Source of the DNA: Stigmatella aurantiaca DW4/3-1
GTDB lineage: Bacteria; Myxococcota; Myxococcia; Myxococcales; Myxococcaceae
Reading direction: 5' to 3'
Assembly (NCBI RefSeq): GCF_000165485.1
Contig: NC_014623.1
Location: forward strand, 5,474,893-5,538,892
Length of the DNA: 64,000 nt
Shown: positions 44,780 to 52,636 of the stretch, one piece after another
Numbering within the stretch: position 1 is the first letter of the stretch
How the letters are laid out: each line of letters starts with the position of its first letter
The notes under the pieces: model-generated
What the model saw: only the letters and a program-made list of their open reading frames with translations
Database searches by the model: none
Told to the model about the DNA's origin: nothing
Made by a program: the position numbers and the translations under genes

Positions 44780-45544
44780 GTGGACGCCCCTCCGATTTCG
44801 GCCCCCGCCCCCATCCGGGTCTTCGTGGTCGAGGACCAGACCAAGATCCTCAAGAACCAACTTCGCCTGCTGGAGGGCCATCCGGACATCGAGATCATCG
44901 GCACCGCGCTGTCCGGTGAAGCCGCGCTCGAGGAGGTGTCCAAGACGGTCCCGGACGTCATCCTCCTGGACCTGGGGCTGCCGCGCATGAGCGGCATCGA
45001 CGTGACGCGGGAGGTGAAGGCCACCCACCCCAAGGTGGAGATCCTCATCTTCACGATCTTCGACGAGGAGGACAAAGTCCTCGAGGCCGTGAAGGCGGGC
45101 GCCTCCGGCTACCTGCTCAAGGGCGCGCCGGTGGACAAAATCATCGAGGCCATCAAGGAGGTCCGGGCCGGAGGGACGGTGATTCAACCGAACCTGGCCC
45201 GCAGGCTGCTGCGCCACTTCCGCGTGGATCCAGACAGTGGCCCGGTTCCCACCGAGCCGAAGCCCGCCGCCCCTGAAACCGGGCCCGCCGCCTCTGCTGG
45301 GCCAGTGCCCTCTGGCGAGGACACTCCCGATGCGGACGCGCTGCTCAAGCCGCTGTCGGACCGGGAGCGGGAGATCCTCCAGCTCATCGCCAAGGGCGTC
45401 TCCAACAGCGAAGCCGCGCGGCTGCTCAACCTGAGCAAGGCCACCATCCGCACGCACCTGGAGCACATCTACCGCAAGCTCGAGGTGACCAACCGCGTGG
45501 AGGCCGTGACCGAGGGCATCCGCAAGGGCCTCATCTCCGTCTAA
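44780..45544 (+). CDS. NarL/FixJ-family response regulator
   Basis: 254 aa from GTG 44780, chosen because GGAG lies 5 nt upstream; TTG 44765 is in frame. Receiver: VFVVEDQ, Asp64 in VILLDLGLPRMSG, Thr in IFTIFDEED, and Lys in GYLLKGAP. A Pro/Ala linker (about 150-175) joins a LuxR-type helix-turn-helix: LSDREREILQLIAKGVSNSE, LLNLSKATIRTHLEHIYRKL. Activated by the upstream kinase; it binds DNA as a dimer. Targets are unknown. The linker is longer than in most NarL proteins. Confidence 0.95.
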   Translation: MDAPPISAPAPIRVFVVEDQTKILKNQLRLLEGHPDIEIIGTALSGEAALEEVSKTVPDVILLDLGLPRMSGIDVTREVKATHPKVEILIFTIFDEEDKVLEAVKAGASGYLLKGAPVDKIIEAIKEVRAGGTVIQPNLARRLLRHFRVDPDSGPVPTEPKPAAPETGPAASAGPVPSGEDTPDADALLKPLSDREREILQLIAKGVSNSEAARLLNLSKATIRTHLEHIYRKLEVTNRVEAVTEGIRKGLISV

Positions 45545-45634
45545 GCGCTCGGCCATCGAGGATGAACCCCCTTTCCACTCTGTCAGCCCCAGGTGGTGAG
45601 ATGGCCCTGCCTGAAACAAGGAGGGGGGACGGAG

Positions 45635-46885
45635 ATGGAATGGGTGGGGCTCGTCGGGCGAGTGGAGCAAGACCTGGAGCGGGTGATTTCACAAGGCCTG
45701 CTGCCCCAGGACGGCTTTCTTCCCTCGGAAAACACTCTGGCCAAGCACTACGGCCTCTCACGCAGCACCGTCCGGGAAGCACTGAAGCGCCTGGCCGCCA
45801 GAGCGTTGATTGAGCAGCACCCAGGCCGCCGCAGCCGAGCCCTCCCCTTGGAGGGGGCAGTGACCCTGGAGAACCTGGGAGTGGTGCTGGAGGGCCCGGG
45901 CGCCGCTCAACCGGAAAGACGGAAGCTGCTGGAGGGTTTTCTGGCCCTCAAGCGAGAGACGGCAGTGGAACTGCTGGCGGCGTGTTGCCAGCAGGCTTCT
46001 GCCAGGGACTTGGACACGCTGGCAGGCCTGTGCTTCGAGTTGGCGGAGGCGGCCCGCTGGGGCGAACACCCCGAGAGGTGGGCGGAGCTGGAGTTCGCGT
46101 TGCTGAGGCAGGCGGCCCGCGCGGTGGACCGTCCCGGACAGGCGCTGCTGCTGCAGTCGCTGGAGCGCTCGTACCGAGGAATGGCCCGGTGGCTGGTGCC
46201 GCACCTGAATGCGCAGGCCACTCGGCAGTGGGCACTCTGTGCGCTGCACGCCCTGGCAGCCAAGGACGCGCAGCCCCTGCGCCGGGAACTGCCCGCCTTG
46301 CTCCAGGCGAGCGATGCGCACCTGCTCGCAGGCCTCCCACCCCTGCAGGAACCAAGGGGGTCGTCAATGCCTCCACTCTGCGCAGACACAGCCCCCTCTC
46401 ACCCCACCCCGGAGCATGAGGACGCCACGGCGAGGGTGTCGGAGGCGAATCGTCCCAACCAGTCTGCTTGTCCTACAGGTTTGAGCCAACGGCCGCCCAC
46501 GGGGGGCCCCTCACCCGAGGCGCCCTCCTTTGATTCACGCACCCCTCCGGTAGACGGAGCGCCCGGCACGGATGTGCCTCAGGGCCAGGAAGCGTCGCGA
46601 AGGGTTCCGCCTGGCCACCAGGAGCGACCGTCCCAGGCTCTGGTTGGCTTTGGCTCTGGCTCTGGGGGTGGGCTCCTGGGCAGAGAGGGTGGACACCTCC
46701 TGGATGGAACGGCGGAGGATGAACAAGGTGGAGCGTGCACGGTTGGGCAAGCGGGGGCCGTGACCGGCCATCGAGAGCCTGAAGAGGAGCAGGGTGAAAC
46801 GGGTGCTACTGGCGTGCGAGGTCGATCTTCTACCTGGTCCGGGAGCTTAGGCGCGCTCCCCCCGTCTGATTTTGGAACTTCCTGA
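45635..46885 (+). CDS. GntR-type winged-helix regulator with aberrant C-terminal tail
   Basis: ATG 45635 follows GGAG and a GGAGGGG run. Residues about 1-75 are a GntR wHTH (FLPSENTLAKHYGLSRSTVR, EALKRLAARALIEQHPGRRS). Up to about 235 is a helical FadR/FCD-like ligand domain (RRKLLEGFLALKRETAVELL, QLLLQSLERSYRGMARWL-like). From there to residue 416 the chain is low complexity (Pro, Gly, Ser, Glu), with GC3 falling below the window norm. In the 46572-46763 part another frame has far better codon use, so a frameshift or decayed fusion is likely. The N-terminal 240 residues are credible as a regulator; the tail is not. It could control the fru operon downstream (inference). Confidence 0.65.
   Translation: MEWVGLVGRVEQDLERVISQGLLPQDGFLPSENTLAKHYGLSRSTVREALKRLAARALIEQHPGRRSRALPLEGAVTLENLGVVLEGPGAAQPERRKLLEGFLALKRETAVELLAACCQQASARDLDTLAGLCFELAEAARWGEHPERWAELEFALLRQAARAVDRPGQALLLQSLERSYRGMARWLVPHLNAQATRQWALCALHALAAKDAQPLRRELPALLQASDAHLLAGLPPLQEPRGSSMPPLCADTAPSHPTPEHEDATARVSEANRPNQSACPTGLSQRPPTGGPSPEAPSFDSRTPPVDGAPGTDVPQGQEASRRVPPGHQERPSQALVGFGSGSGGGLLGREGGHLLDGTAEDEQGGACTVGQAGAVTGHREPEEEQGETGATGVRGRSSTWSGSLGALPPSDFGTS
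46572..46763 (+). pseudogene. Out-of-phase remnant of a membrane-anchored (kinase-like) protein tail
   Basis: In this frame, offset from the GntR frame, most codons end in G or C. The segment reads as a basic part, a membrane helix (RLWLALALALGVGSWAERV), then MERRRMNKVERARL. The tail of myxobacterial Ser/Thr protein kinases has this helix-plus-basic pattern, by memory. It has no start of its own beyond ATG 46572 and is cut by TGA 46761-46763. Read as debris of an ORF that was fused to or followed the GntR domain. Confidence 0.4.
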
Positions 46886-46960
46886 ATCGAACGTTTCTGC
46901 TTCGAGCTTGCAATAGTGCCACGCTCCCTCTGGCCGCCATCTACAGGGAGAACGCACCCG

Positions 46961-49816
46961 ATGCTCACGCTGAATCAGGACGATGTCCGGCTGGGCTGCC
47001 ACGCCACGGACTGGCGCGAGGCTTTGGCGCAAGCCGCCCAGGCCTTGACCGACGCCCACCGCGTGTCAGCGGAGTACCGCGAGGGACTCCTGGCCCGCGA
47101 GGCCCAGTCCTCCACCTATCTCGGCAACGGCATCGCCATCCCCCATGGCACCCCAGAGAGCCGACGCTACGTGCGCTCCACGGGCGTGCGCGTGCTCCAG
47201 TACCCCGAGGGGCTCACCTGGCACGACGGTCACCGGGTCAACCTGCTGGTGACGATCGCCGCCCAGTCGGACGAACACCTCGACATCCTGCGGCAGCTCA
47301 CCCACGTGCTGGAACGCGAGGGTGTCGCCGAGGCGCTGGCCCGGGCCACCCGCGCCGAGGAGGTCATCGCACTCCTGTCACGCGTACCCGTGACGGCGAA
47401 GCTCGACGCGGAAACCCTCTGCCTGGGCCTCCCGGTCCGAGACCGGCTGGAGCTGGCGCTGTTCGCCGCAGCGAGACTGCGCCACGCGGGATGCGTGGAC
47501 GCGGGCTTCGTGGCGGCCATCGCCAGCCAGCCGCCCCTCGCCCTGGGCCAAGGGCTCTGGCTCGTGCATGGCACCTCGGGCGTCCAGTCCCCAGGCCTGG
47601 CCCTGGCGACGCCAGAGCGCCGCCTCCAGGATGACGCGGGAGACGTGGCCGGGGTCTTCTGTCTGGCGGCCCAAGGCGATGCGCACCGCTCCCTGCTCGA
47701 ACGCCTCGATGGACTGCTCGCGCGGGGCGATGGGGCGCAGCTCGCCGGTCTGCCCGCAGAGCAGATCCTTGCCCGATTGGCGGGGGAGTCCGCCCAAGCG
47801 GAAACCGCCCGGGTGCGCCTGCTCAACGCGCACGGCCTTCACGCAAGGCCCGCCCGGGAGCTGGTGCAGGTGGCCCGGGCCCAGCCCCTCCCGGTCCGTG
47901 TCCGCCTCCTGGAAGGCAGCAGCGAGGCGGTCTCCGCCACCAGTCTGACCAAGGTCATCGGCCTCGGCGCCCGGCGGGGCCAGACGCTCGTGTTCTCCGC
48001 CGAGGGCGATGGGGCTGCCCAGGCCGTCTCGGCGCTGGCGGAGGCGGTGCGCAACGGGCTCGGGGAGCCGGTGCTGCCCATCCGCGAAACACCAGAGGAA
48101 ACCCTCCCCCGCGCCGCCCCCCCGGCGCCCATCGTCCCTCCCGGGGCCGATGAGCTGCTGACGGCGATTCCCGCTTCGCCCGGCATTGCGATTGCCCCTG
48201 CCTACGTGCTGAGGCTCCCCACGTTCCAGTACCCGGAGCGGGCCGCGGATGCCGCGCGGGAGCGCCAACGGCTCGAACGCGCGCTGCACGGGGGCCATGA
48301 GCAGCTCCAAGCGTTGGTAAAGCGCACGGCCGGGGGGGAGGTTGCGCAGATCCTCTCGATTCATGCGGAAATGCTGGAGGATCCCGCGCTCCGGGAGGCG
48401 GCCTTCGAAGCCATCGCAGAGGGCCTGTCGGCAGAGGCCGGCTGGTGGCGAGCGATCGACACCGCGGCCCGGGCCCAGGAAGCCCTCGCGGACCGGCTGC
48501 TGGCCGAGCGGGCCGCGGATCTCCGGGACGTGGGCCGCCGCGTGCTGGGACTGCTCTGTGGCGTCGAGGTGCCCACCCCCCCGGAGCAGCCCTACATCCT
48601 GGTGGCCGATGACGTGGGCCCTTCCGATGTCGCCCGGCTGGACACGGCGAAGGTCCGGGGCCTCGTCACGGCCCGGGGCGGCGCCACGTCCCACAGCGCG
48701 ATCCTCGCCCGCGCGCTCGGCATCGCGGCCGTCGTGGGCGCGGGCGAGCGCGTGCTCGCCCTGAACACCGGCGCGGAGCTGATCGTCGATGGGGAGAACG
48801 GTCGCATCATCACCACCCCCTCCCCGGAGCGCCGCCAGCGCAGCGAGCGCCGACTCCAGGAACAGCAGGAGCTTCAGCGCGCGGCCCATGGCCAACGCCA
48901 TGAAGAGGCCCGGACCCGCGATGGCCACCGGGTCGAGGTGGGCGCGAACCTCGGCGACACGGCGCATGCGGCGGATGCCGTCGAGCGTGGCGCCGAGGGC
49001 ATCGGCCTGCTGCGCACCGAGTTCGTGTTCATGGCGCACCCCCAGATGCCGGACCTGGCGACGCAGGTCGCCGAGTACGGCGAGGCCTTCGACGCCCTGG
49101 GGGGACGCCCCCTGGTGGCGCGCACCCTCGATGTGGGCGGCGACAAGCCGCTCGCATACTGGCCCATGCCCCGGGAGGACAACCCCTTCCTCGGCGTCCG
49201 CGGCATTCGCCTCACGTTGACCCGCCCGGAGGTGCTCGAAACACAGTTGCGCGCGCTGCTGACCGCCGCGGGGACCCGCCCCGTGCGCATCATGTTCCCG
49301 ATGATCAAGGACATCGAGGAGTTCCGGGCGGGCAAAGCCCTCTTCGACCGGGTCCAGCCCGAGGTAAAGGCCACCGATGTGCAGCTCGGGGTCATGATCG
49401 AAGTGCCTTCCTGTGCGCTGCTGGCCCCCACGCTGGCCAAGGAGGCCGACTTCTTCTCCATCGGCACCAACGATCTCACCCAGTACACGCTCGCGATCGA
49501 CCGCGGCCACCCGATCCTGTCCGCGCAGTCCGATGCGCTCCACCCCTCCGTGCTGCGGTTGATCCAGTTGACGGTCGAAGCGGCCCATGCCGAGGGCCGC
49601 TGGGTGGGCGTCTGTGGCGAACTCGGCTCCGATCCGCTGGCCATCCCGGTGCTGGTGGGCCTGGGGGTGGACGAGCTGTCGGTCAGCAGCCGCAGCGTGC
49701 CCATGGTGAAGGCCCGGATTCGCGGACTGACCCTGACACAGGCCCGGGAGCTGGCCGGGCTGGCGCTGCGCCAATCCACCGCCGCCGGGGTGCGCGAAGC
49801 CCTGGAGGCTGTCTGA
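46961..49816 (+). CDS. fruB: Fructose PTS phosphotransferase EIIA-HPr-EI fusion
   Basis: 951 aa. EIIA-Fru: the active His62 in GNGIAIPHGTPE. A middle linker or degenerate domain (about 150-280) follows. HPr: LLNAHGLHARPARELVQ with His near 293. Enzyme I: ITARGGATSHSAILARALGI with His near 578, and the PEP-binding C-terminal motifs EGIGLLRTEFVF, PRVFMFPMI-like RIMFPMIKD and CGELGSDPLAIPVL. The fusion carries phosphate from PEP to FruA without the housekeeping EI/HPr. Start ATG 46961. Its stop overlaps the FruK start (TGATG). Complete motifs throughout. Confidence 0.95.
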   Translation: MLTLNQDDVRLGCHATDWREALAQAAQALTDAHRVSAEYREGLLAREAQSSTYLGNGIAIPHGTPESRRYVRSTGVRVLQYPEGLTWHDGHRVNLLVTIAAQSDEHLDILRQLTHVLEREGVAEALARATRAEEVIALLSRVPVTAKLDAETLCLGLPVRDRLELALFAAARLRHAGCVDAGFVAAIASQPPLALGQGLWLVHGTSGVQSPGLALATPERRLQDDAGDVAGVFCLAAQGDAHRSLLERLDGLLARGDGAQLAGLPAEQILARLAGESAQAETARVRLLNAHGLHARPARELVQVARAQPLPVRVRLLEGSSEAVSATSLTKVIGLGARRGQTLVFSAEGDGAAQAVSALAEAVRNGLGEPVLPIRETPEETLPRAAPPAPIVPPGADELLTAIPASPGIAIAPAYVLRLPTFQYPERAADAARERQRLERALHGGHEQLQALVKRTAGGEVAQILSIHAEMLEDPALREAAFEAIAEGLSAEAGWWRAIDTAARAQEALADRLLAERAADLRDVGRRVLGLLCGVEVPTPPEQPYILVADDVGPSDVARLDTAKVRGLVTARGGATSHSAILARALGIAAVVGAGERVLALNTGAELIVDGENGRIITTPSPERRQRSERRLQEQQELQRAAHGQRHEEARTRDGHRVEVGANLGDTAHAADAVERGAEGIGLLRTEFVFMAHPQMPDLATQVAEYGEAFDALGGRPLVARTLDVGGDKPLAYWPMPREDNPFLGVRGIRLTLTRPEVLETQLRALLTAAGTRPVRIMFPMIKDIEEFRAGKALFDRVQPEVKATDVQLGVMIEVPSCALLAPTLAKEADFFSIGTNDLTQYTLAIDRGHPILSAQSDALHPSVLRLIQLTVEAAHAEGRWVGVCGELGSDPLAIPVLVGLGVDELSVSSRSVPMVKARIRGLTLTQARELAGLALRQSTAAGVREALEAV

Positions 49817-50769
49817 TGGCGCGCATCCTGACACTGACCCTGAACCCCGCCCTGGATCTCGCGATCCGCCTGGGGGCGCTCCAGCTTGGCGAGGTCAACC
49901 GCACCGAGAGCACCCGGCTCGACGCCGCGGGCAAGGGCATCAACGTGGCGCGCGTCCTCGCGAAGCTCGGGCACGAGGTCACCGTCTCGGGCCTGCTCGG
50001 CGCGGACAACGAGCAGGCGTTCGTGAAGGCCTTCTCCGAGTGCGGAATGAGGGATGCCTTCATCCGGGTGCCAGGAGAGACGCGCATCAACGCGAAGGTC
50101 TCCGAGGCAGGAGGGCGCGTCACGGACCTGAATGGGCCGGGCCTGCGAATCCCCGGACACGCGCTGGAGGCGCTGAATGCCCGGGTGGGAACCCTCCTCT
50201 CCGGACAGGAGGCGGTGGTCATCTCCGGCAGCCTGCCGCCCAACGTCACACCGGCCCAGCTCGCGAGCCTCATCACGGCAATCCGGGAGCGCGGCGTCTC
50301 CGTCTGGCTCGACACCAGCGGTCCCGCACTGACCTCCGGTCTGGCCGCGCGGCCCACGGGCATCAAACCCAATGAGAACGAGCTTGCGGGGTGGGCGGGC
50401 CAGCCGCTCGAGACCCCCGAAGCGCGCCTCCAGGCGGCGCTGCGGCTCAACGCCGAGGGCATCGAAGACGTGCTGGTCTCCGCGGGCTCCGAGGGGGTGC
50501 TCTGGGCCCAGCGCGGCAGTGCCCTGGAAGCCACCCCGCCCCGGGTCGCCGTGCTCAGCACCGTCGGCGCGGGGGATACGCTGCTCGCGGGCACGCTGCA
50601 TGGCCTCCTGTCGGGCTGGCCCAGAGAACGCACCCTGCGCTTCGCGACGGCCCTGGCCGCCGAATCCGTGCGCCACGTGGGCGTCGGCGATCCCAAGGCC
50701 GCGGATTTCGACTCACTCCAAACCCAAACCCTTGTCCGGAACCCAAGCAACGGGGAGATGCACGGATGA
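49816..50769 (+). CDS. fruK: 1-phosphofructokinase
   Basis: 317 aa PfkB-family kinase. Markers are TLTLNPALDLAI, DAAGKGINVARVLAKLGHEV, SGSLPPNVTPAQ, GIKPNENELAGWAG, and the catalytic GAGDTLLAGTLHGLLSG with the Asp base. It phosphorylates fructose-1-phosphate, the product of FruA import, to the 1,6-bisphosphate. It is translationally coupled at both ends (TGATG upstream, ATGA downstream), so it is made in step with the transport proteins. Confidence 0.97.
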   Translation: MARILTLTLNPALDLAIRLGALQLGEVNRTESTRLDAAGKGINVARVLAKLGHEVTVSGLLGADNEQAFVKAFSECGMRDAFIRVPGETRINAKVSEAGGRVTDLNGPGLRIPGHALEALNARVGTLLSGQEAVVISGSLPPNVTPAQLASLITAIRERGVSVWLDTSGPALTSGLAARPTGIKPNENELAGWAGQPLETPEARLQAALRLNAEGIEDVLVSAGSEGVLWAQRGSALEATPPRVAVLSTVGAGDTLLAGTLHGLLSGWPRERTLRFATALAAESVRHVGVGDPKAADFDSLQTQTLVRNPSNGEMHG

Positions 50770-52565
50770 ACATCCTCATCATCACGGCCTGCCCCAGCGG
50801 TGTGGCCACGACCTTCCTGGCGGCCCGGGCCTTGGAGCGCGCCGCCCAACGGCGCGGTTGGACACCTTGGGTGGAAATGCACAGCCAGCTCCAGCCACTC
50901 GCGCTCACCGATCCGGCGAAGGTGGGCGCCACGGACCTCATCATCGCCGCGGTGAGCACGGACGTCGATCTCGCGCGGTTCACCGGCAAGCGCGTCTACC
51001 AAGGGCCGATCTCCCAGGCGCTCCCCGATCCCGAGGCCTTTCTGGCCCGCGCCGAGCGTGAGGCGAAGACGCTCGCCGTGTCTTCCAGCGAAAGCCGCCC
51101 CGCCACCGCTCCGGCCCCCAAGGCCTCGGCTGCCTCCAGAAAGAAGATCGTGGCCGTGACCGCCTGCCCGACAGGCGTCGCCCACACCTTCATGGCGGCC
51201 GAGGCCCTCACCCAGGCCGCAGGCGGGTTGGGCCATCCCATCCGGGTGGAGACCCAGGGCTCGGTGGGCGCGCAGAACAAGCTGACGCCGGAGGAGATTC
51301 AGGAGGCCGAGGTTGTCATCCTGGCCTGCGACATCGAGGTCGACCAGTCGCGGTTCGCGGGCAAGCGCGTCTGGCGGACCTCCACGGGCGCCGCGCTGAA
51401 GAAATCGAACCAGACGATTCAAGAAGCGCTGGACCAAGCGCAGCCGCTGGGAGGCGAGGCAAGCCGTCCCTCGGCCCAGGCAGCCAGCGCGGGCAAGGGG
51501 GGCGCCAGTGGCAAACGCGGCCCCTACCGGCATCTGCTGACCGGCGTGTCGTTCATGCTGCCGATGGTCGTCGCCGGAGGCCTGTTGATCGCGCTGTCGT
51601 TCGTGTTCGGCATTGATGCCTTCAAGCAGGAAGGCACCCTGGCGGCGGCGCTCATGCGGATCGGCGGAGGAACGGCCTTCAAGCTGATGGTGCCGCTGCT
51701 CGCGGGCTACATCGCATATTCGATCGCCGACCGGCCCGGCATCGCACCCGGGATGATCGGCGGCTATCTGGCCAGCGATCTGGGAGCGGGCTTCCTGGGT
51801 GGAATCGCCGCCGGCTTTCTCGCCGGCTACACGGCGCAGGCGATGAGCCGGTACATCAAGCTCCCCCGCAGCGTGGAGGCGCTAAAGCCCATCCTGCTCA
51901 TTCCCCTGGGCGCGGGGCTGCTCACCGGCCTGGTCATGATCTACGTCATCGGCGCGCCGGTGGCCGCGGTCATGTCGGCGATGACCACGTTCCTCACCAA
52001 CATGGGCTCCGGCAATGCCGTCCTGTTGGGCATGCTGCTCGGCGCGATGATGTGCTTCGATCTGGGCGGGCCGGTCAACAAGGCGGCCTACACCTTCGGG
52101 GTCGGATTGCTGTCGGCGGGAGGGCCCGGCGCCTACGGTCCCATGGCCGCGATCATGGCCTCTGGGATGGTGCCCCCGCTGGGCATCGGGCTCGCGAGCC
52201 TTCTGGCCCGCGCCAAGTTCTCGGAGCCCGAACGCGAGGCGGGAAAGGCCTCCCTGGCGCTGGGCCTGTGCTTCATCTCCGAGGGGGCGATTCCCTTCAT
52301 GGCCAAGGATCCGCTGCGCGTCATTCCGATCTGCATGATCGGCGGCGCCATCACCGGGGCGCTGTCGATGTACTTCAGCGTGCAGCTGATGGCCCCGCAC
52401 GGGGGCCTGTTCGTGCTGCTGATCCCCAACGCGGTCAACCACGTGCTGCTCTACCTGCTCTCGATCCTCGTGGGCTCGCTGATGGTCTGCTTCGGTTACG
52501 CCTTCATCAAGCCTGGCCAGACCGAGATGCCCGGCACCCTCTCGAGCGAGGGCGGCGCCCGGTAG
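50766..52565 (+). CDS. fruA: Fructose PTS EIIB'-EIIB-EIIC transporter
   Basis: 599 aa. EIIB' (1-105; ITACPSGVATTFLAARALER, Cys9), a Pro/Ala linker, EIIB (about 127-220; VTACPTGVAHTFMAAEALTQ, active Cys about 133), then EIIC (about 245-590) with GVSFMLPMVVAGGLLIALSF, GGPVNKAAYTFGVGLL and ISEGAIPF. The EIIC is a membrane bundle that binds and translocates fructose; EIIB phosphorylates it at C1. The EIIB' Cys suggests a usable phosphorylation site, though in E. coli FruA it serves mainly a contact role. Operon order fruB-fruK-fruA is as in E. coli. Confidence 0.97.
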   Translation: MNILIITACPSGVATTFLAARALERAAQRRGWTPWVEMHSQLQPLALTDPAKVGATDLIIAAVSTDVDLARFTGKRVYQGPISQALPDPEAFLARAEREAKTLAVSSSESRPATAPAPKASAASRKKIVAVTACPTGVAHTFMAAEALTQAAGGLGHPIRVETQGSVGAQNKLTPEEIQEAEVVILACDIEVDQSRFAGKRVWRTSTGAALKKSNQTIQEALDQAQPLGGEASRPSAQAASAGKGGASGKRGPYRHLLTGVSFMLPMVVAGGLLIALSFVFGIDAFKQEGTLAAALMRIGGGTAFKLMVPLLAGYIAYSIADRPGIAPGMIGGYLASDLGAGFLGGIAAGFLAGYTAQAMSRYIKLPRSVEALKPILLIPLGAGLLTGLVMIYVIGAPVAAVMSAMTTFLTNMGSGNAVLLGMLLGAMMCFDLGGPVNKAAYTFGVGLLSAGGPGAYGPMAAIMASGMVPPLGIGLASLLARAKFSEPEREAGKASLALGLCFISEGAIPFMAKDPLRVIPICMIGGAITGALSMYFSVQLMAPHGGLFVLLIPNAVNHVLLYLLSILVGSLMVCFGYAFIKPGQTEMPGTLSSEGGAR

Positions 52566-52587
52566 GCACGCCGCCCCTCCCGGAGAA

Positions 52588-52612
52588 GAAGCCCCGCGAA
52601 GCACGGGGCTTC
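52588..52612. terminator. Terminator of the fru operon
   Basis: GAAGCCCCG (52588-52596) pairs with CGGGGCTTC (52604-52612) perfectly around a 7-nt loop. It lies between the convergent fruA (stop 52565) and the amidase gene (stop 52637) and can serve both. Confidence 0.8.
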
Positions 52613-52636
52613 CTCCTCCAGACACCTTCCGGCCGG

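Noticed and set aside
46897-46912. CTGCTTCGAGCTTGCA ahead of fruB as sigma-54 promoter
   Set aside because: The first G of the invariant GG pair is missing, so it fails the main requirement.
47378-49834. 818-aa minus-strand ORF opposite fruB
   Set aside because: Antisense shadow of the PTS fusion, whose active sites are intact.
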